From positions 1-64,000 of the forward strand of contig NZ_JACSQK010000008.1 of NCBI RefSeq assembly GCF_014836675.1: DNA of 64,000 nucleotides. The letters run 5' to 3'. Of the stretch, positions 28,784-38,516 are shown one piece after another (position 1 is the first letter of the stretch; every line of letters starts with the position of its first letter). The DNA comes from Comamonas avium (lineage in GTDB: Bacteria > Pseudomonadota > Gammaproteobacteria > Burkholderiales > Burkholderiaceae_C). Made by a program: the position numbers and the translations under genes. Under the pieces are notes generated by a model, which saw nothing but the letters and a program-made list of their open reading frames with translations, made no database searches and had not been told where the DNA came from.

Positions 28784-29251
28784 ATGAGACTGCTGATCGT
28801 GGCCGTAGGCCAGCATGTGCCTGACTGGGCACAGACAGCCTACGACGATTACGCCAAGCGGTTCCCGCATGAATTGAAGGTGGAAATCAAAACCGTCAAA
28901 ACGGAGCCTCGCGGCTCCAAGACGGTGGTGACCTTGTACGCCGCTGAGCGCAAACGCATTGAAGCGGCCATTCCACGTGGGACCCGCATTGTGGTGCTTG
29001 ATGAGCGCGGCACCAACTTGACAACCAAGGCCCTTGCGCAGCGTTTGCAGCACTGGCAATTGGAAGGCGATGATGTGGCGCTGGTGATCGGCGGGCCTGA
29101 TGGGTTGGACCCTGAGTTTCGTCAGGCAGCGCATGAGCGAATCCGCCTGTCTGACCTGACACTGCCCCATGCGATGGTGCGTGTGCTGCTGATTGAGCAG
29201 CTCTACCGTGCGTGGTCAGTCAACGCAGGCCACCCTTACCATCGAGAGTAA
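28784..29251 (+). CDS. rlmH: 23S rRNA pseudouridine-1915 N3-methyltransferase
   Basis: A 155-residue SPOUT methyltransferase of exactly the usual length. It begins [20 protein letters not shown] and has the SAM-binding knot [17 protein letters not shown] near 104-120 and the C-terminal [20 protein letters not shown] with GHPYHRE. It methylates N3 of pseudouridine 1915 in 23S rRNA helix 69 on the 70S ribosome. It starts ten bases after rsfS, consistent with a ribosome-maturation operon. Confidence 0.97.
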   Translation: MRLLIVAVGQHVPDWAQTAYDDYAKRFPHELKVEIKTVKTEPRGSKTVVTLYAAERKRIEAAIPRGTRIVVLDERGTNLTTKALAQRLQHWQLEGDDVALVIGGPDGLDPEFRQAAHERIRLSDLTLPHAMVRVLLIEQLYRAWSVNAGHPYHRE

Positions 29252-29369
29252 GTTGTACCCTGTTTGAGTCTTCAAAGCCCTGCCATTTTTTGCAGGGCTT
29301 TATTTTTTGATGACGCCTGTGCGCGGTGTGCTGATTGCCCGCATGCATGGCTGCGTGGTACTATTTTTT

Positions 29370-29410
29370 TAATAGCTTCTGGCGCTTGAATTTCGGGTGC
29401 CAGCGTCCAT
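29370..29410. repeat. Single-stem copy of the AGCT...GCGCT palindrome
   Basis: AATAGCTTCTGGCGCTTGAA followed by GGGTGCCAGCGTCC lies in the rlmH-maf gap between AT-rich flanks. It resembles the outer arms of the nested repeats, but the inner stem is missing. Confidence 0.4.
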
Positions 29411-29425
29411 TTTTATTTGAATCTG

Positions 29426-30040
29426 ATGTCTGAATTTATCTATCTTGCCTCCCAAAGTCCGCGTCGCAGTCAACTGCTGCAGCAGCTGAATGTGCGCCAT
29501 GAACTGCTGCTGCCCAACGCAGCGGCAGATGTGGTTGAAGATGCAGAGGCCATCGAGGCGGTGCTGCCCCATGAAGCACCGCACAGCTATGTGCAGCGTG
29601 TCACAGGACTCAAACTGGATGCGGCGGCTGCCCGTCTGGCGCGCCGGGGTTTACCGCTTGCACCGGTGCTCACATCTGACACGACCGTCGCTTTGGGGCA
29701 AGAGATTTTGGGCAAGCCCGCTGATGCGGCCCAGGCGCAAGCCATGCTGCGCAAGCTGTCTGGTCAAACCCATGAAGTGCTGACCGCTGTCGCTTTGCAA
29801 AGCGGCGGGCAGCGTTTGCAGGCGCTGTCGATCTCCAAGGTGCGCTTTATGGCCATGAGCGATGCGCAGATCGACGCCTATGTGGCCTCGGGCGAGCCTT
29901 TTGGCAAAGCTGGCGCTTATGGCATCCAAGGCTTGGCTGCAGCCATGATTGAGCACATCGAAGGCAGCTATTCGGGCATCATGGGTTTGCCCGTATTTGA
30001 AACTGCGCAATTGCTGCGTCAACTCGGCTGGAAGATATAA
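29426..30040 (+). CDS. maf: Maf/YhdE-type nucleoside triphosphate pyrophosphatase
   Basis: The 204-residue protein opens with the Maf signature [16 protein letters not shown] and has [17 protein letters not shown] near 83-99, [18 protein letters not shown] and the [16 protein letters not shown] segment. Maf proteins hydrolyse non-canonical or pyrimidine NTPs (dTTP, UTP and modified bases), a house-cleaning role. I use the ATG at 29426 rather than the in-frame TTG three codons earlier. It stands before rng, the usual order in betaproteobacteria. Confidence 0.93.
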   Translation: MSEFIYLASQSPRRSQLLQQLNVRHELLLPNAAADVVEDAEAIEAVLPHEAPHSYVQRVTGLKLDAAAARLARRGLPLAPVLTSDTTVALGQEILGKPADAAQAQAMLRKLSGQTHEVLTAVALQSGGQRLQALSISKVRFMAMSDAQIDAYVASGEPFGKAGAYGIQGLAAAMIEHIEGSYSGIMGLPVFETAQLLRQLGWKI

Positions 30041-30103
30041 GCGCGGCATGCGCTTTGCATGCTTGCCTTATTGCACGCGATTCATCAAAAACAACAGGTA
30101 CAC

Positions 30104-31591
30104 ATGCAGCAAGATATTTTGATCAACTGGTCGCCACAAGAAACACGTGTGGCGGTGGTGGAACTGGGTGCAGTGCAAGAACTACATACCGAACGCACGC
30201 TGGAGCGGGGTTTGGTGGGCAATATCTATCTGGGCAAGGTCTCGCGCGTGCTGCCGGGCATGCAGTCTGCCTTTATTGATATCGGGCTGGAGCGTGCTGC
30301 TTTTTTGCACGTGGCTGACGTATGGCACCGCCATGAAAGTGGCGATGCACCGATGATTGCGCGCAAGAACGAGCCGCCCAAACCCATCGAACACCAGGTG
30401 TTTGAAGGCCAGTCCATCGTGGTGCAGGTCATCAAAGATCCAATTGGTACCAAGGGTGCGCGGCTGTCCACGCAAATCAGCATTGCAGGGCGATTGCTGG
30501 TGCATTTGCCGCAAGACGAACACATTGGTGTTTCGCAAAAAATCACCCCCCAAGAGCGCGATGCCTTGCGTGAGCGCCTGCAGAAACTGGTGGGACTGAA
30601 AGAAAACGGAGGTGGCGGCGGATTCATTTTGCGCACCAACGGTGAAGACGCGTCTGACGAAGAGCTGGCCGAAGATATTGCCTACCTGCGCAAAACCTGG
30701 GCGCGCGTCAAATCTGCTGCCACCAGCTTGCCGCCCATGTCTGTATTGCACCAAGACTTGAATCTGCTGCAACGCGTGCTGCGTGATCTGGTGGGCGAGG
30801 TCACGCAAAGCATTCGCATTGACTCCAAGGAACAGTTCGACAAGTTGGTGGCCTTTGGCAAAGAGTTCATGCCCAGTGCAGTGCCCAAGCTGCAGCTGTA
30901 CAGGGGTGAGCGACCCATTTTTGATCTGTATTCCATTGACGAAGAAATTGCCAAGGCACTGGGCCGGCGGGTGGATCTCAAATCTGGCGGCTATCTCATC
31001 ATTGACCAGACCGAGGCACTGACCACCGTTGACGTCAACACTGGCGGCTACGTAGGGGCTCGCAATTTTGATGACACCATCTTCAAAACCAATCTGGAAG
31101 CCGCGCAGGCCATTGCACGCCAACTGCGCTTGCGCAACCTGGGCGGCATCATCATTGCCGACTTTATCGATATGGCACACGAAGAACACCGCGAGCAGGT
31201 GCTGGCCGAGTTGCGCAAACAACTCGTGCGTGACCGTGTCAAAACCATGTCTGGCACTTTTTCGCAACTGGGGCTGGTGGAGATGACGCGCAAGCGCACG
31301 CGCGAATCGCTGGCCCACATGCTGTGTGAACCATGTCCCGCCTGCCAAGGCAAGGGCAGCGTGAAAACCGTGCGCAGCGTGGCCTATGAAATATTGCGCG
31401 AAATCTTGCGTGAGGCTCGCCAGTTCAACCCCAAAGAATTTCGCGTAGTAGCCAACCCCGACGTGATTGACCTGCTGCTGGACGAAGAAAGTCAGCACTT
31501 GGCAGGCCTGAGCGACTTCATTGGCAAGCCCATCTCACTGAAGGCCGAGGGCGGCCTGGTGCAAGAGCAGTACGACATTGTGTTGCTGTAA
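30104..31591 (+). CDS. rng: Ribonuclease G
   Basis: Endoribonuclease that matures the 16S rRNA 5' end and acts in mRNA decay. The 495-residue protein has an N-terminal S1-type domain (GNIYLGKVSRVLPGMQSAFI), the 5'-sensor and RNase-H-like regions, DVNTGGYVGARNFDDTIFKTN with catalytic acidic residues, the IIIADFIDM segment, and the zinc-link cysteines in CEPCPACQGKGSV near 419-431. It lacks the long C-terminal scaffold of RNase E. The ATG at 30104 is preferred over an upstream in-frame start at 30059, which lacks family similarity. Confidence 0.95.
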   Translation: MQQDILINWSPQETRVAVVELGAVQELHTERTLERGLVGNIYLGKVSRVLPGMQSAFIDIGLERAAFLHVADVWHRHESGDAPMIARKNEPPKPIEHQVFEGQSIVVQVIKDPIGTKGARLSTQISIAGRLLVHLPQDEHIGVSQKITPQERDALRERLQKLVGLKENGGGGGFILRTNGEDASDEELAEDIAYLRKTWARVKSAATSLPPMSVLHQDLNLLQRVLRDLVGEVTQSIRIDSKEQFDKLVAFGKEFMPSAVPKLQLYRGERPIFDLYSIDEEIAKALGRRVDLKSGGYLIIDQTEALTTVDVNTGGYVGARNFDDTIFKTNLEAAQAIARQLRLRNLGGIIIADFIDMAHEEHREQVLAELRKQLVRDRVKTMSGTFSQLGLVEMTRKRTRESLAHMLCEPCPACQGKGSVKTVRSVAYEILREILREARQFNPKEFRVVANPDVIDLLLDEESQHLAGLSDFIGKPISLKAEGGLVQEQYDIVLL

Positions 31592-32117
31592 GCGTGCTTC
31601 AGCGCGGCAATGCAGGCTGGTGCATCAGCTTGCTGTATTGGCGCTGTGGCTCTAACTTCCATGCTTTCAGGCTGATGGCTGCTATGGCTAAGACTGCCTA
31701 GGCACGGCTCATTCCATGCCGCTATCCGCAATCTTGCACGATGTGGCTGCATAAAAAGTCGTGCTTTGAGCAGTTGGTTTGGATCAGAAATCGTCCACTG
31801 CAGTGGTGTGCTGCGGCTCTGCCAGCATGTCTGAACGTATTGAATGCACACAGCGCAAAGTGCGCACAGCCTGCTAAGTCTGTACTCGAAGGTCTGGCTG
31901 GCAAAGGAGGACGGATTGCTGCAGTCGGTGCAGCAACCGTGCCCCCTGGCTGATGTCAGATTGATCCAGCAAACGTCACGTGATTAAACTGTGCTGCCGA
32001 CTTGAATAAGCAGCACAGTTCAGCGTGAACCGAGATGGCTGCATGCACTTGGTGAATGTAATATTCATGATATTGATGGCTGGTCTTGCATGTTTACATT
32101 AAAGATTTTGAGTTGCT
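31592..32117. other. Intergenic region with an inverted repeat, no gene seen
   Basis: I see no credible coding frame. Near its right end AACTGTGCTG at 31987-31996 and CAGCACAGTT at 32011-32020 form a perfect 10-base inverted repeat with a 14-base spacer and no T-run, more like an operator than a terminator. Base composition shifts from GC-rich to AT-rich at about 32030, approaching the AT-rich diguanylate cyclase gene. Confidence 0.5.
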
Positions 32118-33686
32118 GTGCGAAATAAAAATAGAATTTCTGTAGATTTGAGAAAGCTGATTTTGATGCTTTCCATTCTGACTGGGCTCATTGTTGTTGT
32201 CAGTGCATTCTATGCGGCCCACAGCGTTCAGCGCCAGCAACTGGTCAAGGCATCGCTTGGTAATAATTATGTATATGCAGACAAGCTGGCAAAAACAACG
32301 GATGATTTCTTAAATTCGGCACAACAGCAACTAATGTTTTCGGCGGCTGTGCTTGCTGAAAATTTAGACAAGAAAAATATTTTAGAAGCTGAAGTAGACC
32401 GAGTCAGATTGCAAACTGATACATTCAACTCTGTGTTAATCGTTGATGTGAGTACTGAAGTTTTGGCAACCTCACCGGAGGCATTGCAAATCACAGGGCT
32501 GAAGCTGAGTACGCAAGGCGTTTTAGAGTCGATTGCTAAAAAGGCACCTGTTATAAGTGATCCTTATATCTCTACCGTAGGTAATTTGCTTGTATTTATA
32601 TCTCACCCTATTTTTTCTTCAAAAGGAGATTATCAGGGGTTTATAGCTGGGACAATTTATTTAAAACAAGCAAGCGCTCTACATAGGTTGCTGGGTGAGC
32701 ATTATCATAAAGATGGTTCTTATATTTATGTGGTCGACAAGAACAAAAGGCTTCTATACCATCCCAATCAAGCGAGATTGGGTAGCGTGGTTGAGTATAA
32801 TGCGGTAATAAATAGAGTTGTTCAAGGGCAAGAGGGTGAGTCGGTGGTCTTGAACAGCGAGGGCATTGAAATGATTGCAGGTTTTGCAATCTCAAAAAAA
32901 GCTGAATGGGGCATCATTGCGCAACGGCCCATGAGCGCAGCACTGGTGCCTCTGGAAACATTGATGCAGCAAGTCATTTACAAAACCTTGCCTGCAGTGA
33001 TTCTGTGTTTTATTTTTATTTTGTGGTCAGCTAAAAAAATATCAACGCCACTGAAAATGCTGGCTGACAGTGCACACAAGATGAATGAAGATGAGACTGA
33101 GAAAAATATACAAAGCGTCAAGTCCTGGTATTTTGAGTCTCAAGAACTAAAAAAGGCCCTGCTGCTGGGTGTTGGTTTGCTTCACAATAATATTAAAAAA
33201 CTTCGTGAGGATCTTCACAAAGATCCGCTCACGGGACTTGGTAATAGAAGAAACCTGGATGCGACAATTCAAGAGTTTAAAAATCTTGAAATCAAATTCT
33301 CAATTATCACAATTGATATCGATTACTTCAAAAAAATCAACGATACATATGGCCATGACGTTGGTGACAAAGTAATCAAGAATTTAGCCAATATTCTTGC
33401 GAATGTTTGTCGTCTGAATGATGTGCCCTGTCGTATTGGTGGTGAAGAATTTTTAATACTCTTGCCTAATACAAGAAAAGAAGATGCTGCAAAAATTGCT
33501 GAAAGACTGAGAGTGAATGTGGAACAAGCCGAAATGCCAATGGTCGGCAAAATCACCATTTCTCTGGGGATCTCTAGTTACCCGGATGATTCGGTAGATG
33601 TTATCTCTGTCTTGAAGTACGGAGACGAAATGCTTTATAAGGCAAAGCACAATGGCCGTAATCGCGTAGAAGTTTTTGATGTTTGA
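32118..33686 (+). CDS. Membrane diguanylate cyclase with dCache-type sensor
   Basis: The 522-residue protein has a membrane segment at about 13-32, a periplasmic dCache-like sensor (about 40-285, with the FNSVLIVDVSTEVLATSPEA and YIYVVDKNKRLLYHPN strands), a second membrane segment near 293-311, and a GGDEF domain (about 370-520). The active-site motif is GGEEF at 441-445, a competent variant, with an RxxD inhibitory site (RLND at 432-435). Start is a GTG. The gene is clearly more AT-rich than its neighbours, with long A and T runs, suggesting horizontal acquisition. No EAL or effector gene adjoins. Confidence 0.9.
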   Translation: MRNKNRISVDLRKLILMLSILTGLIVVVSAFYAAHSVQRQQLVKASLGNNYVYADKLAKTTDDFLNSAQQQLMFSAAVLAENLDKKNILEAEVDRVRLQTDTFNSVLIVDVSTEVLATSPEALQITGLKLSTQGVLESIAKKAPVISDPYISTVGNLLVFISHPIFSSKGDYQGFIAGTIYLKQASALHRLLGEHYHKDGSYIYVVDKNKRLLYHPNQARLGSVVEYNAVINRVVQGQEGESVVLNSEGIEMIAGFAISKKAEWGIIAQRPMSAALVPLETLMQQVIYKTLPAVILCFIFILWSAKKISTPLKMLADSAHKMNEDETEKNIQSVKSWYFESQELKKALLLGVGLLHNNIKKLREDLHKDPLTGLGNRRNLDATIQEFKNLEIKFSIITIDIDYFKKINDTYGHDVGDKVIKNLANILANVCRLNDVPCRIGGEEFLILLPNTRKEDAAKIAERLRVNVEQAEMPMVGKITISLGISSYPDDSVDVISVLKYGDEMLYKAKHNGRNRVEVFDV

Positions 33687-34003
33687 TCTAGGTGGGCGTA
33701 TTCATTTGTTTAATATGAATTGAGCGCCTGAAAAATATTTTTATATTACAAAAGCAATCCAGAGCGACGATGGATGTCGCAGGATAGAAGCTGCGAAAAG
33801 TCGTTGGCCTAGCGATAACCAAATGCAGATGGATCCACAGGAGCGAAGCGCGTCACATATGCGCGGAGGATGTGCGCCTCCTTAGGCTTCTAGTTTTGGG
33901 CTGCAGCAGGGTTATTCCAGGCTTTTGCTGCTAGCGTGCATGGGTCCGTGCCATCTTCATGCTGGGCATATGCAGCGGGAGCATGGGCAGTGAACGTGTC
34001 ACG
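33687..34003. other. Intergenic region, nothing supported
   Basis: The first part is AT-rich like the upstream gene. A small hairpin, GGAGG/CCTCC around 33865-33882, is present. I find no convincing coding frame or RNA gene. Confidence 0.4.
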
Positions 34004-34165
34004 TCAGGCTTGCGGTTTTGCACGTGGAAGGTTGGCCTTGGCACGTTCCCAGGTTAAGCGCACATCGGTTTGCTCTGCAGTGCGGTAAGTAAAGCTGCGG
34101 CCCATCAGCCCTCCGCTACTGGGTAAAACGGGTTGGCGCGATGTGGAGTTGGGCGTTGTGCTCAT
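34004..34165 (-). CDS. Small hypothetical protein (53 residues)
   Basis: A 53-residue basic protein, MSTTPNSTSRQPVLPSSGGL at the N-terminus and ending in a lysine- and arginine-rich tail. A perfect AGGAGG lies four bases before the ATG at 34165, which strongly supports translation from there and against the longer in-frame start at 34315. No domain, signal peptide or membrane segment is visible. It lies downstream of lexA and the 87-residue gene on the same strand. I do not recognise it. Confidence 0.6.
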   Translation of the reverse strand: MSTTPNSTSRQPVLPSSGGLMGRSFTYRTAEQTDVRLTWERAKANLPRAKPQA

Positions 34166-34339
34166 GAATCCTCCTGCCGGTGCAATGTGGTCTTGTGAAT
34201 CTTGATGACCCATGGATGGCATCGTGCAGCAATTTGATGCCTCTGGATCAGCCTTGTTTGCCATGGTGCATGTCAGGATTTTTCGATCCCTCTGTGGCTG
34301 TTCAAAAACATTCACTTTGTGGCTCGAGCTAGCAGACCA

Positions 34340-34603
34340 TTACTGTGCTGCAATGCGCCAAATGTTGTTCTGCTCTTGAGCGGCGAGCTCATCCAGGGCT
34401 GCGCAGACATCGCCCAGTTTTCCAGACAATACAAAGCGGGAATTGTCGGCATCTTTCATGCGGCGCATTAAGCGCACATTGCCTGTGCACACCTGGCGAT
34501 CAACCATGTGCGCTGGCAGATCAATGAAGCGTGCCTGGTTGGACGCCTTGTGGGCGGCTGGGCTGATACGGGGCAAAGGTAGCTCGCAGTAAAAAAATTG
34601 CAT
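34340..34603 (-). CDS. Small hypothetical protein downstream of lexA (87 residues)
   Basis: The 87-residue protein begins MQFFYCELPLPRISPAAHKA. AGAGGA is about seven bases before the ATG at 34603, so I reject the longer start at 34669. It looks soluble and mixed alpha/beta, with an RLMRRMKDADNSRFVLSGKL segment and an acidic helix near the end. It follows lexA by 103 bases on the same strand and could be cotranscribed and DNA-damage-inducible. I do not recognise a family. Confidence 0.6.
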   Translation of the reverse strand: MQFFYCELPLPRISPAAHKASNQARFIDLPAHMVDRQVCTGNVRLMRRMKDADNSRFVLSGKLGDVCAALDELAAQEQNNIWRIAAQ

Positions 34604-34706
34604 GGCGATTTCCTCTGGTGGGTGGGTGAAGGGAGGCAAAAACAGGCTGCAGCAATCCCTGCGGCACACAACGCCGCATTCGCAAGGATGAAATGGGTAG
34701 AGCGGG

Positions 34707-35378
34707 TTAGAGCTGGAAGGCGTTGCGAATCAAGCCGACAGCCAGTCCTTCAATCGCAAAACTTTCGTTGTCATCTACCTGGATGACCGGGTAGTCTGGG
34801 TTTTCTGGCAGCAGCTCGATGCCGGTGCTTGACTTGCGCAGGCGTTTGACGGTGACTTCATCACCCAGACGGGCCACCACGATTTGGCCGTTGCGTGCTT
34901 CACGGGTTGACTGGACTGCCAGCAAATCTCCATCCAAGATGCCAGCATCGCGCATGGACATGCCGCGTACGCGCAAGAGGTAATCTGGCTTGGTGGCAAA
35001 CATGCTGCTTTCAACGGCAAAGCTCTGGTCGATGTGCTCTTGCGCCAAAATGGGTGATCCGGCTGCCACGCGGCCCACCAGTGGCAGCAGCAACGGTTGC
35101 ATCGCGGCCATAGGCAAGTCAAAGTGTGTGCCACGTGCAGCATTGATGTGGCGCACAGCGTCGCTGACCAGGCGTATGCCGCGTGAAGTTCCGCTGACCA
35201 GTTCTAGAACGCCCTTGCGTGCTAGTGCTTTCAGGTGTTCTTCGGCAGCGTTGGCGGATTTAAATCCCAAGGTGCGTGCAATTTCTGCACGGGTAGGCGG
35301 TGCGCCTGTGCTTGAAATAGCATCTTGGATAAGGTCCAGAATTTGCTGCTGTCTGGGGGTGAGTGTGGTGTGCTCCAT
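34707..35378 (-). CDS. lexA: LexA SOS repressor
   Basis: The 223-residue repressor has an N-terminal winged helix ([20 protein letters not shown], then [20 protein letters not shown]), the self-cleavage site Ala106-Gly107 in GRVAAGSPI, and the catalytic Ser141 (RGMSMRDAG) and Lys178 (VTVKRLRK). RecA filaments trigger self-cleavage and induce the SOS genes. Two SOS boxes lie directly upstream, so it is autoregulated as in E. coli. It diverges from the asparaginase gene. Confidence 0.97.
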   Translation of the reverse strand: MEHTTLTPRQQQILDLIQDAISSTGAPPTRAEIARTLGFKSANAAEEHLKALARKGVLELVSGTSRGIRLVSDAVRHINAARGTHFDLPMAAMQPLLLPLVGRVAAGSPILAQEHIDQSFAVESSMFATKPDYLLRVRGMSMRDAGILDGDLLAVQSTREARNGQIVVARLGDEVTVKRLRKSSTGIELLPENPDYPVIQVDDNESFAIEGLAVGLIRNAFQL

Positions 35379-35399
35379 GCCTGTCCTTGCTTGGGATAA

Positions 35400-35434
35400 C
35401 TGTTTGTTTATCCAGTACCTGTATTTTTAACCAG
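35400..35434. promoter_or_regulatory. Two tandem LexA (SOS) boxes
   Basis: CTGTTTGTTTATCCAG at 35400-35415 and CTGTATTTTTAACCAG at 35419-35434 both fit CTG-N10-CAG with an AT-rich centre, the LexA operator. They lie 21 bases upstream of the lexA start and 17 bases upstream of the divergent asparaginase start, so both genes may be controlled. Confidence 0.85.
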
Positions 35435-35451
35435 TTTTGGGAAGGCTGCAA

Positions 35452-36417
35452 GTGTCTACGAGAAGAAAAATTGTGATCTTGGGTACAGGGGGAACCATTG
35501 CAGGGCTGGGTCATGCCGATGGGGGCAGCGTTGGCTATAAGGCTGCTCAGATTGGTGTTGCACAGCTGCTACAGCCCATTGCACAAGGGTGCCTGCAAGG
35601 ACACTTCGCATTTGAAGTGGCGCAAATCGCGCAGCTCGATAGCAAAGACATGGATATCTGTACCTGGCAGCAACTGGCCACAGCTTGCGCCAGCTGGCTG
35701 GAGCAAGAAGACGTGGCAGGCGTGGTCATTACCCATGGCACAGACACGCTGGAAGAGACCGCCTGGTTCTTGCAGTGCGTACTGCAGTGCTCCAAACCTG
35801 TGGTGCTTACGTGTGCGATGCGCCCGGCAACGGCGCTGTCAGCAGATGGCCCTGCCAATTTGCGTGATGCGCTGGTTTGTGCCGCCCATGGTTTGCCGGG
35901 TGTCTGGGTGGCTGCTGCGGGCGAAGTGCATGCTGCGCAATGTGTGCGCAAGGTGCATCCGTATAGGTTGAATGCTTTTTCCTCTGGTGCGGCAGGGCCT
36001 GCAGGCTGGGTGGAAGAAGGGCGTGTGCGCTGGGGGACTACTGAAGCTCAGCTTGGTGGTGAAAGCTCTGCAGTGCCTGCGCGCGCCTGGAGCAGGGATG
36101 CTGCGCAGTGGCCCTGGGTGGAGATTGTCACCAGCACTGCCTGTGCACGCGCTGAGGCAGTTGACGCATTGGTGGCGGGGGGCGTCAAGGGGCTGGTGGT
36201 GGCTGGCACGGGCAATGGTTCTATCCATGAAGCCTTGCAGCAAGCCCTTCGCAGGGCGGTGAGCCAAGGTGTGCGGGTTTGGCGCAGTACACGTTGTGAG
36301 CAGGGGCAGATCGTGCTGGCCGATGGCGAGTGCGATCCCGGTGTAACGCCACTGAGCCCAGTGAAGGCGCGTATCAGTTTGATGCTGACACTGCTGCAGA
36401 TACAGGTACAGGGGTAG
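35452..36417 (+). CDS. L-asparaginase
   Basis: Hydrolyses asparagine (some members also glutamine) to aspartate and ammonia. The 321-residue protein has the first catalytic threonine in ILGTGGTIAG near 12-21 and the second in THGTDTLEETA near 95-105, then LTCAMRPATALSADGPANL. No signal peptide is seen, so it should be cytoplasmic. The GTG at 35452 has GGGAAGG six bases upstream. It is divergent from lexA and the SOS boxes overlap its promoter region. A bidirectional terminator separates it from adk. Confidence 0.9.
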   Translation: MSTRRKIVILGTGGTIAGLGHADGGSVGYKAAQIGVAQLLQPIAQGCLQGHFAFEVAQIAQLDSKDMDICTWQQLATACASWLEQEDVAGVVITHGTDTLEETAWFLQCVLQCSKPVVLTCAMRPATALSADGPANLRDALVCAAHGLPGVWVAAAGEVHAAQCVRKVHPYRLNAFSSGAAGPAGWVEEGRVRWGTTEAQLGGESSAVPARAWSRDAAQWPWVEIVTSTACARAEAVDALVAGGVKGLVVAGTGNGSIHEALQQALRRAVSQGVRVWRSTRCEQGQIVLADGECDPGVTPLSPVKARISLMLTLLQIQVQG

Positions 36418-36437
36418 TGCAAAGGCGGTGCAGGCAT

Positions 36438-36467
36438 AAAAAAAGCTGCCACAAGGGCAGCTTTTTT
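36438..36467. terminator. Bidirectional terminator between asparaginase and adk
   Basis: AGCTGCC at 36444-36450 and GGCAGCT at 36456-36462 form a stem with a 5-base loop, with an A-run before and a T-run after, serving both converging genes. Confidence 0.9.
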
Positions 36468-36484
36468 GTGGGCAATAGCCGCAA

Positions 36485-37258
<774 letters not shown>

Positions 37259-37422
37259 TTACAAAACGCAGAGATATTCCCGTAGATGCAGTTTCTGAAC
37301 AGCTGTTTTTCGTGCTTGACAGCGGTGTGTAGCGGTGTTTGTCAACTATGCACGGCAGGAATGAATGCCATGGGTTGTCTGCATGTCTTGTAGAAGACTG
37401 GGCGGGTTGTTGTATAAAAAAT

Positions 37423-37500
37423 GAGCAGTTAGCGCTGACGTGACTTTGTTTTGCGTATCAAAGAATTCGCAAAACATGATGGAACCAGCGCTAACTGCTC
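37423..37500. repeat. Nested double-stem intergenic repeat, perfect arms
   Basis: Outer arms GAGCAGTTAGCGCTG at 37423-37437 and CAGCGCTAACTGCTC at 37486-37500 match over 15 of 15 bases. An inner stem, TGTTTTGCG at 37447-37455 with CGCAAAACA at 37468-37476, matches over nine. It is flanked by A-rich and T-rich runs and lies just beyond the kdsB stop, so it may also terminate kdsB transcription. Confidence 0.8.
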
Positions 37501-37543
37501 TTATTTTTCCTTCATATTTCAGAAATTTCAGAAATATGAAGGA

Positions 37544-38314
37544 TCAGGCGTGCTGCAACAACGCGCGAACACGCTCAAGGTCTTCGGGTGTATCCACGCC
37601 AGCGCCCGGGGCGCTGTGTGTGATGTACACCGCAATCGAGTGGCCGTGCCACAGGGCTCGCAGCTGTTCCAGCGACTCAACGGCCTCGGTGGGCGCGGGC
37701 TGGAGCTGCGGAAAGCCGCGCAAAAACCCTGCGCGGTATGCGTATATGCCAACGTGGCGCAAGGGGGTGAAAGTGCTGTTTTCATCCCACCATTGCGCGC
37801 TGGCTTGGTCGCGGTGCAATGGAATGGGGGCTCGGCTGAAGTAGTGGGCCAAGCCTTGTGCGTTGCAGACAACTTTGACGACGTTGGGGTTCACGTAATC
37901 TTCAAGGCTGGCAATGGGGTGGGCAGCTGTGCCCATGCTGGCGGTGGGCGCTGCGGCCAGCACCTGTGCGACTGCATCAATCAGGGCCGGGTCAATCAGC
38001 GGCTCGTCGCCTTGCACGTTGACCACCATGTCGTCGCTATCGAGGCCCAGTTGTGTGCAGGCCTCGGCCAGACGATCGCTGCCGCTGGGGTGGTCGCCGC
38101 GCGTGAGGATGGCGTCAATGCCATGGGCCAGGCAGGCTTGCACGATGGATGGGCTGTCGGCTGCAACGACCACGCGGGTTGCAGCGCTTTTGCGCGCCTG
38201 CAGGGCTACGCGCACCACCATGGGCACGCCTGCAATATCGGCAAGTGGCTTGTTGGGCAGACGGCTGGAGGCCAGACGCGCTGGAATCAGAACAGTGAAG
38301 CTCACGGTGCTCAC
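37544..38314 (-). CDS. kdsB: 3-Deoxy-manno-octulosonate cytidylyltransferase
   Basis: Activates KDO as CMP-KDO for lipopolysaccharide core synthesis. The 256-residue protein has the N-terminal nucleotide site [20 protein letters not shown] near 8-27, [12 protein letters not shown], the [12 protein letters not shown] segment near 98-109 and the [12 protein letters not shown] motif near 132-143. Its ATG overlaps the stop of the Trm112-like gene by four bases. It is part of the exbB-exbD-lpxK-trm112-kdsB envelope operon. Confidence 0.96.
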   Translation of the reverse strand: MSTVSFTVLIPARLASSRLPNKPLADIAGVPMVVRVALQARKSAATRVVVAADSPSIVQACLAHGIDAILTRGDHPSGSDRLAEACTQLGLDSDDMVVNVQGDEPLIDPALIDAVAQVLAAAPTASMGTAAHPIASLEDYVNPNVVKVVCNAQGLAHYFSRAPIPLHRDQASAQWWDENSTFTPLRHVGIYAYRAGFLRGFPQLQPAPTEAVESLEQLRALWHGHSIAVYITHSAPGAGVDTPEDLERVRALLQHA

Positions 38315-38493
38315 GCTTGCAGTTCGCTGTCGTCCAGAGTGCGGGCTTCGTTTTCCAGCAAGATGGGCATGCCATCACGCACGGGATAGGCAAGGCGCGC
38401 GCTTTGCGAGATCAATTCTTGGCGCTCCTTGTCAAAGCGAAGTGGGCCTTTTGTGACGGGGCAGACCAGAAGTTCAAGCAGTTTGGGATCCAT
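38311..38493 (-). CDS. Trm112 family protein
   Basis: A 60-residue protein of the Trm112/YcaR family: [20 protein letters not shown], then [20 protein letters not shown]. Eukaryotic Trm112 activates methyltransferases; the bacterial role is unknown but the gene is almost always between lpxK and kdsB, as here. Only one of the zinc-type cysteines remains. The ATG at 38493 is preferred over an upstream in-frame start at 38538. It is translationally coupled to kdsB. Confidence 0.92.
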   Translation of the reverse strand: MDPKLLELLVCPVTKGPLRFDKERQELISQSARLAYPVRDGMPILLENEARTLDDSELQA

Positions 38494-38516
38494 AGCGGTG
38501 TACCGGTGGGTGTTCT

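Noticed and set aside
31741-31953. 70-codon plus-strand frame after rng
   Set aside because: No ribosome site, tryptophan- and cysteine-rich translation without family features.
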